From NCBI GenBank assembly GCA_038043465.1, contig JBBTBX010000004.1, positions 1 through 64,000 of the forward strand: DNA of 64,000 nucleotides. The letters run 5' to 3'. This document shows, in pieces, positions 57,922 to 64,000 of this stretch. The notes below the pieces were generated by a model, which saw only the letters and a program-made list of their open reading frames with translations, did not search any database and was not told the origin of the DNA. Every line of letters begins with the position of its first letter. The first letter of the stretch is position 1. A program made the position numbers and the translations under genes. This DNA comes from SXRF01 sp038043465. GTDB taxonomy: Bacteria > Pseudomonadota > Alphaproteobacteria > Rickettsiales > SXRF01.

Positions 57922-58056
57922 TTAAGCGGATAAACGCTTGCGACCTTTAGCGCGACGAGCATTTATTACGCGACGACCACCTACAGTTGCCATGCGGGCG
58001 CGGAAGCCGTGGCGACGCTTGCGAACTAGATTGCTGGGCTGGAATGTTCTTTTCAT
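57922..58056 (-). CDS. rpmH: 50S ribosomal protein L34
   Basis: A 44-residue basic protein: MKRTFQPSNLVRKRRHGFRA then RMATVGGRRVINARRAKGRK and RLSA. Matches L34 over its whole length. The ribosome site (GGAGAAAAAAG) precedes the ATG at 58056. First gene of the rpmH-rnpA-yidD-yidC-engB-argB run. The 261-base gap ahead of it, up to the histidine kinase gene, should hold the promoter; nothing else was seen there. Confidence 0.97.
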   Translation of the reverse strand: MKRTFQPSNLVRKRRHGFRARMATVGGRRVINARRAKGRKRLSA

Positions 58057-58317
58057 CTTTTTTCTCCATATCCCTCAGGGATAATAAATCCTTAAAAATC
58101 AATATATAAAACTGCTTTGTGCAGTAATCGGGTTTTGTAAACGGATGGTGTTTTTAACTGGTTGTTGCGTCTGTGTCAAGCGTCATGGCAGAAAGGGAAT
58201 GAAAAAACACGAATTTTTAATGATATTATAAAGATTTCTCTATATTTCAATCTTTTATTAACTTGAATTAGGTATATTTTCTAATCCTAATTGTAATAAT
58301 TTGTACGTCATAAAGTT

Positions 58318-59790
58318 ATGTTTGTTCATTTTAGATTATTCGCCATTATAAGCCTGATTATAGTCATCGGGTTTACCGGTGCTGCTGGCGTAATGTTCCG
58401 CAACGTCGCAATAGATGACGTAAAGCGTCTTATTGATAGAAATAATGGGAGCATTGCCGAAGGTTATATCGAATCAGTATGGAAAATGCGCAGGGATGTT
58501 GTAGCTCTGATAAAAAACAATATCTCTGAAGAGGATAGAAAAAATCCGGAAAAGCTGAAACTTATACAGGATTTTGCGCAGGACACGGTACGTTATTTCA
58601 AGAAAATGCCACTTCTTAGAGTTAATATATATAACGCCGCTGGTTCTTTGCTTATAACCAGCAATATAAACTATAGTGATTCTCTGGTAGGCACTGAAGT
58701 TTCTCCTGATTCAAGCTTTATCAAGAAGCAGTTTCGTGGTTCTTCCATGAGCAGTCAGACAATTGGACAAGTTAAACTGCACAATAGCGGTGAAGGTGTC
58801 GTATTGCAGGCCTTGGTGCCGATAATAAGTGATGAAGACAAATCTGTGCTCGGAACTCCGGAAGGAATGGTTGAGCTTGTTGCTGACCTGACTACGCCTC
58901 TTGAGAATTTAAAGAATGTGCAGTTTATTGGTACTATTTACATAGTTGGGTTTTTTACGATCTATATTGGTATTTTGTATTTTATGGCAAGGAGGAGTGA
59001 GAGTATTATCACTAAACAACATGAGGCGAACATCGAGTTGTCGGCAGCAGCGGCTATGGCGCAGTCAGAAAATCGGGATAAATCACAATTTCTTGCCAAT
59101 ATCAGCCATGAGCTGCGCACTCCTTTGAATTCTATTATTGGTTTTTCAGAAATAATAAAAGGCAATATGGCGGCAGAAGGTATGGATATAAAGAAGTTTG
59201 ATGGTTACGTAAGTGATATTCATTCATCCGGTGTGCATCTGCTCAGTCTTATTAATGATATTCTTGATTATTCTAAATCAGAAGCGGGTAAGCTTGAATT
59301 AGAGGTGGCAGAGGTTAACCTTAACAAGCTGGTGCATAACTGCATCAGGCTGATAACTCCTCGCGCTGAAGCCGCTCAGGTTCTGCTGGTTGAGGCACTG
59401 CCTAAAGAAATACTCAATATTGTTACTGATAGTAAAAAATTCAAACAGATTTTATTGAATCTGCTTTCTAATGCTGTGAAATTTACTCCTGCCGGAGGAG
59501 AAGTAAGGTTAACGGCATGGGCTGATATTAACAGTGATAGCTATATGTTTGAAGTCAGGGATACTGGTATTGGTATTGCACCTAAGGATATTTCCGTTGC
59601 CATGTCGCCATTTGGGCAGGTGGATAGTGCCATGAGTCGTAAATATGAAGGCACTGGCCTTGGGCTTCCGCTCAGTAAGAAGCTGGTGGAATTGATAGGC
59701 GGAAAATTTGAAATAAGCAGTGAAGTTGGGGTGGGAACTACCATTAAATTCTCCGTTCCGCGTGAAATTAAGGCAAGCAGCCAGTTATAA
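58318..59790 (+). CDS. Membrane sensor histidine kinase
   Basis: A 490-residue two-span kinase. First helix about residues 6-28, an extracytoplasmic sensor of about 175 residues (dCache-like by length: ...VYNAAGSLLITSNINYSDSLVGTEV...), second helix about 205-225, a coiled region, then HisKA with FLANISHELRTPLNSIIGFSE (the phospho-accepting His) and HATPase with LLNLLSNAVKFTPAGGEV, EVRDTGIGIAPKDI and GTGLGLPLSKKL. There is no receiver domain and no response regulator next to it. The PleC/DivJ-like HisKA wording is common in alphaproteobacteria; the partner is unknown. Confidence 0.92.
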   Translation: MFVHFRLFAIISLIIVIGFTGAAGVMFRNVAIDDVKRLIDRNNGSIAEGYIESVWKMRRDVVALIKNNISEEDRKNPEKLKLIQDFAQDTVRYFKKMPLLRVNIYNAAGSLLITSNINYSDSLVGTEVSPDSSFIKKQFRGSSMSSQTIGQVKLHNSGEGVVLQALVPIISDEDKSVLGTPEGMVELVADLTTPLENLKNVQFIGTIYIVGFFTIYIGILYFMARRSESIITKQHEANIELSAAAAMAQSENRDKSQFLANISHELRTPLNSIIGFSEIIKGNMAAEGMDIKKFDGYVSDIHSSGVHLLSLINDILDYSKSEAGKLELEVAEVNLNKLVHNCIRLITPRAEAAQVLLVEALPKEILNIVTDSKKFKQILLNLLSNAVKFTPAGGEVRLTAWADINSDSYMFEVRDTGIGIAPKDISVAMSPFGQVDSAMSRKYEGTGLGLPLSKKLVELIGGKFEISSEVGVGTTIKFSVPREIKASSQL

Positions 59791-59796
59791 TTGTTA

Positions 59797-59924
59797 CAGA
59801 AAATAATGATATATCATTATTTTCTGGTTACGCCTGCTACGCGGCGAAAAGTAAAGTCTTTGGCGGACTTTCGGTCTCGATTTTCATACTCCATTCTGTA
59901 TTAAAAAATACAGAATGGAGTATA
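59797..59924 (+). repeat. Dispersed three-hairpin element, copy D
   Basis: Hairpin CAGAAAATAATGATATATC with ATTATTTTCTG, core TACGCCTGCTACGCGGCG, an insertion AAAGTAAAGTCTTTGG relative to the A copies, CGGACTTTCGGTCTCGATTTT, then the end hairpin ATACTCCATTCTGTATT with AATACAGAATGGAGTAT, a perfect stem. It follows the histidine kinase stop by seven bases, so it may act in that mRNA's 3' end. Confidence 0.8.
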
Positions 59925-59977
59925 GTTGTTAAAAATGCCAGCTAGATTTTTAGTGATTTTATTGTAATGTTACCCTT

Positions 59978-60787
59978 ATGAAACGTTTTACTATCATTGA
60001 TATAGCCTCGCGCAAGAATACTGAACCTTTAGTGGTTCTCACTGCCTATAGTGCTGCCCAGGCAAAACTATTGGATGAGCATGTTGATATTTTGCTGGTG
60101 GGTGATTCGCTAGGCATGGTGCTATACGGGATGGATAGTACCCTTGCCGTTACTGTTGATATGATGATTGCGCATGGAAGCGCGGTGGTGCGTTCTTCGA
60201 GTAGAGCGTTGGTAGTTGTGGATTTGCCTTTTGGAAGTTACCAAGAGTCACCGCAACAGGCATTTACAACTGCTGCTAATATAATTTCCAGAACCGGATG
60301 TGCAGCAGTCAAGCTGGAAGGCGGGGTGGAGATGGCAGATACTATCGCGTTTCTCAGCGCGCGGGGTATTCCGGTAATGGGGCATGTCGGGCTTAAGCCA
60401 CAGAGCGTTAATGCTATGGGTGGTTATCGCACGCAGGGGAAAAATGAAGAGTCTGCTGCTGCCATACTTTCTGATGCCAAAGCAATTGAAAAGGCAGGAG
60501 CATTTGCCATCGTTATTGAAGGAGTGGTGGAAGAGGTGGCAAGAAAAATTAGCGCAAATGTAGCCGTGCCGACCATTGGCATAGGAGCATCGGCGGCTTG
60601 TGATGGGCAGGTGCTGGTGGTTGATGATATGCTGGGGATGAGCAGTGGCTATATACCACGTTTTGTAAAACGCTACGCTGATATTAATGCTGTTGCTGCT
60701 GAGGCTGTAAAGCAATATGCGCAGGAAGTACGCGCACGCAAATTTCCTAGTGCCGAATATTGCTATCCATATAAGAAAGCTGATTAG
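59978..60787 (+). CDS. panB: 3-methyl-2-oxobutanoate hydroxymethyltransferase
   Basis: First committed step of pantothenate synthesis. Seen: LTAYSAAQAKLLDEHVDILLVGDSLGMVLYGMDSTLAVTVDMMIAHGSAVVRSS, VVDLPFGSYQESPQQAFTTAANIISRTGCAAVKLEGG, VMGHVGLKPQSVNAMGGYRTQGK, FAIVIEGVVEEVARKISANVAVPTIGIGASAACDGQVLVVDDMLG. Length 269. It converges with the hemY-like gene, two bases apart. panC is not in the window. Confidence 0.97.
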   Translation: MKRFTIIDIASRKNTEPLVVLTAYSAAQAKLLDEHVDILLVGDSLGMVLYGMDSTLAVTVDMMIAHGSAVVRSSSRALVVVDLPFGSYQESPQQAFTTAANIISRTGCAAVKLEGGVEMADTIAFLSARGIPVMGHVGLKPQSVNAMGGYRTQGKNEESAAAILSDAKAIEKAGAFAIVIEGVVEEVARKISANVAVPTIGIGASAACDGQVLVVDDMLGMSSGYIPRFVKRYADINAVAAEAVKQYAQEVRARKFPSAEYCYPYKKAD

Positions 60788-60788
60788 A

Positions 60789-61754
60789 TTATTTCAATTC
60801 CATCGTATCGAAGCCAGCGCAGGAATCGCAGTGGATAGTCCATATTTTATTGCTATGGGCGCAAGCCTTGCAGACCCACATTCCACCTGCCGAATATTCA
60901 GAAAGTTTTGCCCTGAGTTTTGTCGCTTTCTTTGACATCTGGTTTTTATCATAGATATTGGCGCAGAAAGCTATTGCTGGAGTAAATTCCGGCAGGTTTG
61001 AGATGATATTTTTTACCAGAGAAAGAGCCTCTTCATAATAACCATTTGCCATGAGTAATTCACCACGCGCAAGTTGGGTGAGGGCAATAAGGCGCGATTT
61101 TTCCCTGCGCGCTAGTTTGCTTTTCTGGATACTGGCTATGGCTTCATTCCAATGTTTAAGCCGGATCTGTATACTGGCAACGGCAAGAGCAGTAGAGCTG
61201 TCTTTAGGGTTCATTTCCAGAGCTTTTTTGGCAAGCTGCAGGGCTTTAGGCAAATTATCATTTTTGCTTGCGCTTTCGCTTAAGGAACGGGCAGCCAGAT
61301 ACTCAGTTTCCTTATAGCCGAGAAGCTGTTCGAGCAAGGCGTGGGTTGCTGCTTCATTGCCTTTGTTTTTGGCGATTTGCGCGGATAGCAAAATAGTAAG
61401 CGGTGTCTTTCCCAGTAACTTCTCAACCTTATGCACATGCGTTTCAGCGGCGGTGATATTGGAAGAAGCAAGGGCGGCGATACTATAGGTAAGCTCGGTG
61501 ATGCCGTTGTTAAGCTGCTTCACATTGCGCCGCCTCCAGAACTGCGAAGGGGAAGCAATTATAAGCCGGATAATCAGGGTGAATAATACAAGGAAGATAG
61601 CAGCCAGCAATATTACCAGTATTATAAAGGCAACGCTGGTTTCGATCTGGTAGTCAAACCATAACATCGTTACGCTGCCGGGATTATCAACTATAAGAGT
61701 AATGGCAAGGCTTGCGCAGGCGATAAAAAATAGAAATAATAATAGATTTATCAT
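60789..61754 (-). CDS. hemY: HemY-like inner-membrane TPR protein with C-terminal zinc ribbon
   Basis: HemY-type protein of the heme gene cluster: two N-terminal membrane helices (about 5-22 and 40-65), then TPR repeats (about 120-280: KNDNLPKALQLAKKALEMNPKDSSTALAVAS and similar). At its very end is a CxxC-CxxC ribbon (WVCKACAHSNKIWTIHCDSC), like the LapB rubredoxin-type metal site. Its function in heme synthesis is unproven. It shares its start with the end of the mitofilin-like gene (four-base overlap). Confidence 0.85.
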   Translation of the reverse strand: MINLLLFLFFIACASLAITLIVDNPGSVTMLWFDYQIETSVAFIILVILLAAIFLVLFTLIIRLIIASPSQFWRRRNVKQLNNGITELTYSIAALASSNITAAETHVHKVEKLLGKTPLTILLSAQIAKNKGNEAATHALLEQLLGYKETEYLAARSLSESASKNDNLPKALQLAKKALEMNPKDSSTALAVASIQIRLKHWNEAIASIQKSKLARREKSRLIALTQLARGELLMANGYYEEALSLVKNIISNLPEFTPAIAFCANIYDKNQMSKKATKLRAKLSEYSAGGMWVCKACAHSNKIWTIHCDSCAGFDTMELK

Positions 61755-62749
61755 GGATGTGTTGCTTTATTTGTCTGGGTAAGAAGTAGTTGCAGGTTGT
61801 TTAAGGTCTTCTGTATATCAAGTAGTTTTTGTGTATCTTTTACCCAATCTTTGAATATTTCTTTTGCCGGTGGTGAAAGCTGCTCCAATTCACTTAAAAC
61901 CGTGCTTAAATCATTTTGTACCAGCTTTATTTCCGCGCGTGCCAGTATCGCTTCATCATTACTGCCGGATTGCTCGCCAACTTTGCGGATGGTTATAAAT
62001 TTATGCAGTATCTTCAGCATCGCACTTTCATCTTTGTTGGTGAGGGCTTGTTTTATCAGCGGGGTGAATCTTATCTTTAATTTGTCAAGAACTACGATTC
62101 CCGTGGCTGCGTCAGGTTCTATCAGGGAAATTTCTGTGGTAATATCAGGATTATTATTTGTGAATTTTTTCAGCTGCTCCAATTCACCTGCATACGGTTT
62201 TCCGTTACTCATCGCATCTTTTAACTGACCAAAAATTATCAGCGAAGAAATTACGGAATCAGCCTTATGCTGATTATCTGTATTTTGGTCCTCAAGCTTT
62301 TTTTGCATTTCATTGATAGTGGCTTCATGAGTTGCCTGTAGCGAGGTAATTTTTTCTTCTAATTCGTGTAAATGCTCTTTATCTTTTTTTGATAATTGCG
62401 TAGCGGCTGGTTCAGTGCTGATAGCTGGTGGAATCGTGCTTGCAACCGGATCGCTTACAGTGGGTTCACTGACAGTAGTTTCAGTATTATCAGGAAGTGG
62501 AGATATTACTGAAGGATTTTCCGGTGTAGCAGGTTGATCTGCAACCGGAGCGATGGTGGTGGTTTTTCCTGAATTTTCTTCTATATTCGCAACAGGCTTA
62601 TTTTCTTCTTTAAACATCAGGCGTGGGACAATTTCCCCAAATAATACCACAAATACAAACAGACCGATGACTGTTAAAATAAAGCGTTTTAACGGAGTTG
62701 GATATATTTTCTCGGAACTGTTTTTTTCTTCTGCCTTTTGCTCTGACAT
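61751..62749 (-). CDS. Mitofilin-like inner-membrane protein
   Basis: A 332-residue protein of the alphaproteobacterial mitofilin (Mic60-like) type, inferred from place and build: a cytoplasmic N-terminus, one membrane span (FILTVIGLFVFVVLFGEIV), a Pro/Thr/Glu-rich linker (about 60-120), a coiled coil (ELEEKITSLQATHEATINEMQKKLEDQN) and a helical C-terminal region with LNNLQLLLTQTNKA. Mitofilin homologues shape intracytoplasmic membranes in alphaproteobacteria, and commonly sit between hemD and hemY. Sequence identity to Mic60 is low. Confidence 0.75.
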   Translation of the reverse strand: MSEQKAEEKNSSEKIYPTPLKRFILTVIGLFVFVVLFGEIVPRLMFKEENKPVANIEENSGKTTTIAPVADQPATPENPSVISPLPDNTETTVSEPTVSDPVASTIPPAISTEPAATQLSKKDKEHLHELEEKITSLQATHEATINEMQKKLEDQNTDNQHKADSVISSLIIFGQLKDAMSNGKPYAGELEQLKKFTNNNPDITTEISLIEPDAATGIVVLDKLKIRFTPLIKQALTNKDESAMLKILHKFITIRKVGEQSGSNDEAILARAEIKLVQNDLSTVLSELEQLSPPAKEIFKDWVKDTQKLLDIQKTLNNLQLLLTQTNKATHP

Positions 62750-62762
62750 TAGCCGACCCCAG

Positions 62763-63527
62763 TTAATTTTTATAGGTATTATCTATGCAACTGACCATAG
62801 ATGCAAGCGTTGCCTTATCTGCGCTATAAATTCCCTGCCATTTTATTTCGTTTAGAGTGTCGGCTATCCCTTGGCTTAGGGCAAAAGCATCTGTTTCTTC
62901 TAGGAAATTTTCTATACCGGCTTTACCTGCCAGTGCCACAAAAATCTTGGCAGTACGGTTGGAAAAAAAGGTTAGAGCATCAATTTGCCCACGTTTTATC
63001 TGCTCTATTATAGTGTCGGATAATGATTCGGCGGCTATTGCTTCATAAGCTACAACGCGCTCTACATTCATTGCTCGGACACTTAAGGCTTCGCTTAGAT
63101 CAGTATTTATATGTTCACCGGAAACATATAGAAAATTTGATTCTTCATCATAGCAATCAAGTATATAGTCAATCAGATGCTCCACCGTTTCGCCGGTAAC
63201 GCTTACCCGATCAAAACCAAGTTGTGTGGCAATATTTGCGGTGGCTTCACCAACACAGAGCAGGAACATATCGCGCATTTCAGTGAGCAGTGTCAGTGCC
63301 TGCACGGCATGTTTACTGGTGATAATAATAGCATCGGGATCAGATAACAAAGCATTCTCAATTTCCATACGCACGTTATGCTTAAGGAAAATTTCGGTCA
63401 GAGGTTCGTGGATTACATGGTAACCACGCTCAAGCAGTTCATCGCGCAGGATTATTTCATCGCCTGCAGGACGGGTGATTACGATGGTTTTAGCACTGTT
63501 TTTAGGATCACTGGAATTTTGTGTCAT
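62763..63527 (-). CDS. hemD: Uroporphyrinogen-III synthase
   Basis: Closes and rearranges the tetrapyrrole ring. The two-domain HemD fold: KTIVITRPAGDEIILRDELLERGYHVIHEPLTEIF, DAIIITSKHAVQALTLL, FLCVGEATANIATQLGF, and ALTFFSNRTAKIFVALAGKAGIENFLEETDAFALSQGIADTLNEIKW. Length 254. It precedes the mitofilin-like gene by 13 bases on the minus strand, a standard alphaproteobacterial order. Confidence 0.9.
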   Translation of the reverse strand: MTQNSSDPKNSAKTIVITRPAGDEIILRDELLERGYHVIHEPLTEIFLKHNVRMEIENALLSDPDAIIITSKHAVQALTLLTEMRDMFLLCVGEATANIATQLGFDRVSVTGETVEHLIDYILDCYDEESNFLYVSGEHINTDLSEALSVRAMNVERVVAYEAIAAESLSDTIIEQIKRGQIDALTFFSNRTAKIFVALAGKAGIENFLEETDAFALSQGIADTLNEIKWQGIYSADKATLASMVSCIDNTYKN

Positions 63528-63545
63528 AGGCTCTCATTATTATAA

Positions 63546-63962
63546 TTATGAAACTGAAACGGCATCAATTATCACATAGGCTTGCGCATAAGGATATTCA
63601 TCACTGAGGCTTACAAAGATTTTTGCCTGCGCATCTTTAGGAGTTATTGCCTGCAGCCGTTTTTTTGCCATGCCGGATAATTTTATTTCAGTTGCACCAT
63701 TTGCGTTTTTTATTACCTCAATATCCTGCCATGAGACTTTGCTATTTTTTGCTATATTCAGGGCTTTGTAGCAAGCTTCTTTAGCGGCATAGCGTTTGGC
63801 ATAGGTGGAAGCGATGGCTTTAATATCAGGATTTTTACCGCGTTTTGCATATTGCTGCTCAGCTTTTGTGAAGATACGATTCTCAAAACGCGTACCATAG
63901 CGCGCAAGAGATTTTTCAATACGCCTTATATCAACCAGATCAGTTCCTATCCCGATTATCAT
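63546..63962 (-). CDS. acpS: Holo-[acyl-carrier-protein] synthase
   Basis: Attaches 4'-phosphopantetheine to ACP. Seen: IIGIGTDLVDIRRIEKSLARYGTRFENRIFTKAEQQYAK, and TYAKRYAAKEACYKALN with the catalytic Glu and metal-binding residues. Length 138. Its ATG overlaps the stop of the gene ahead (probable pdxJ) by two bases. Confidence 0.96.
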   Translation of the reverse strand: MIIGIGTDLVDIRRIEKSLARYGTRFENRIFTKAEQQYAKRGKNPDIKAIASTYAKRYAAKEACYKALNIAKNSKVSWQDIEVIKNANGATEIKLSGMAKKRLQAITPKDAQAKIFVSLSDEYPYAQAYVIIDAVSVS

Positions 63963-64000
63963 ATATTGCCGCGTGCCTTATTCATAATATTGCGCATCTG
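63959..64000 (-). CDS. pdxJ: C-terminal tail of a gene running off the window, probable pdxJ
   Basis: The minus-strand end reads QMRNIMNKARGNI then TGA, sharing two bases with the acpS start. PdxJ (pyridoxine 5'-phosphate synthase) commonly precedes acpS, and its C-terminus ends in a similar M..IM.EARG helix. Only 13 residues are visible, so this rests mostly on context. Confidence 0.5.
   Translation of the reverse strand, partial: QMRNIMNKARGNI

Noticed and set aside
1..64000. CRISPR array
   Set aside because: Although short repeats are common, none shows regularly spaced repeats with unique spacers, and no cas gene is present.

Overview
The window reads as a chromosomal segment of an alphaproteobacterium with modest GC content by eye. 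Lineage signs are the cta order ctaC-ctaD-ctaB-coxF (an aa3-type cytochrome c oxidase), an NDUFA12-type complex I accessory subunit, a DUF2155 protein next to mlaD, a MipZ-type ATPase, DUF2628 inside the his operon, a mitofilin-like protein between hemD and hemY, and the order rpmH-rnpA-yidD-yidC-engB-argB. The cell looks metabolically competent: histidine, riboflavin, pantothenate, arginine, pyrimidine, heme and citramalate enzymes are present, along with flagellar basal-body genes. Short palindromic elements sit in gaps and inside reading frames, as in Rickettsia, but I cannot place the organism more narrowly. No rRNA, tRNA, CRISPR array, phage or transposase gene was recognised.

Layout. 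0-7.5 kb: an orphan prepilin, a pterin dehydratase, flgB-flgC-fliE-fliQ, then a reverse-strand set of an OstA/TPR protein, pilT and a pilU-like ATPase. 7.5-16 kb: pyrD, DUF2155, mlaD, an NDUFA12 protein, rpoD with a long lysine-rich extension, dnaG and a YgjP-like metallopeptidase. 16-22.5 kb: a second prepilin next to the cta oxidase genes, then tldD. 22.5-28.2 kb: a small CxxC protein, lpd, an aspartic protease and sucB, a DUF433/DUF5615 toxin-antitoxin pair, and cimA. 28.2-38.1 kb: a broken ribB copy, a third prepilin, ribBA-ribH-nusB on the plus strand facing brnT-brnA-nrdR-lipoprotein-ribD-ribE-trmJ on the minus strand, then glyA and rpiB. 38.3-45.5 kb: a TauE permease, mipZ, gltA, a fourth prepilin, and a Fur-box-preceded cupredoxin/FTR1/outer-membrane iron module. 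45.5-52.3 kb: a his operon with inserted genes. 52.3-64 kb: mlaF-mlaE, argB-engB-yidC-yidD-rnpA-rpmH, a histidine kinase, panB, hemY/mitofilin/hemD, acpS and the tail of pdxJ.

Two things stand out. First, a family of about 100-150 bp elements (seven copies plus a possible remnant) has a constant core, TACGCT-GCTACGCGGCG followed by an AAAATCG/CGATTTT hairpin, flanked by two hairpins. The stem sequences of those outer hairpins differ from copy to copy while pairing is kept. One copy is translated in frame inside the YgjP gene. Several other short repeats (in ribD, trmJ, hisF and ctaB) also lie in frame in housekeeping genes.

Second, four orphan prepilin genes of two subtypes are scattered as single genes. 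Two share an identical leader with two ATG codons in different frames upstream of a C-homopolymer (9 versus 7 C). Each copy is open from a different ATG, which suggests a slippage-driven switch. One of these two lies between a decayed ribB fragment and the intact ribBA gene, and the pattern of differences points to recombination between diverged alleles.
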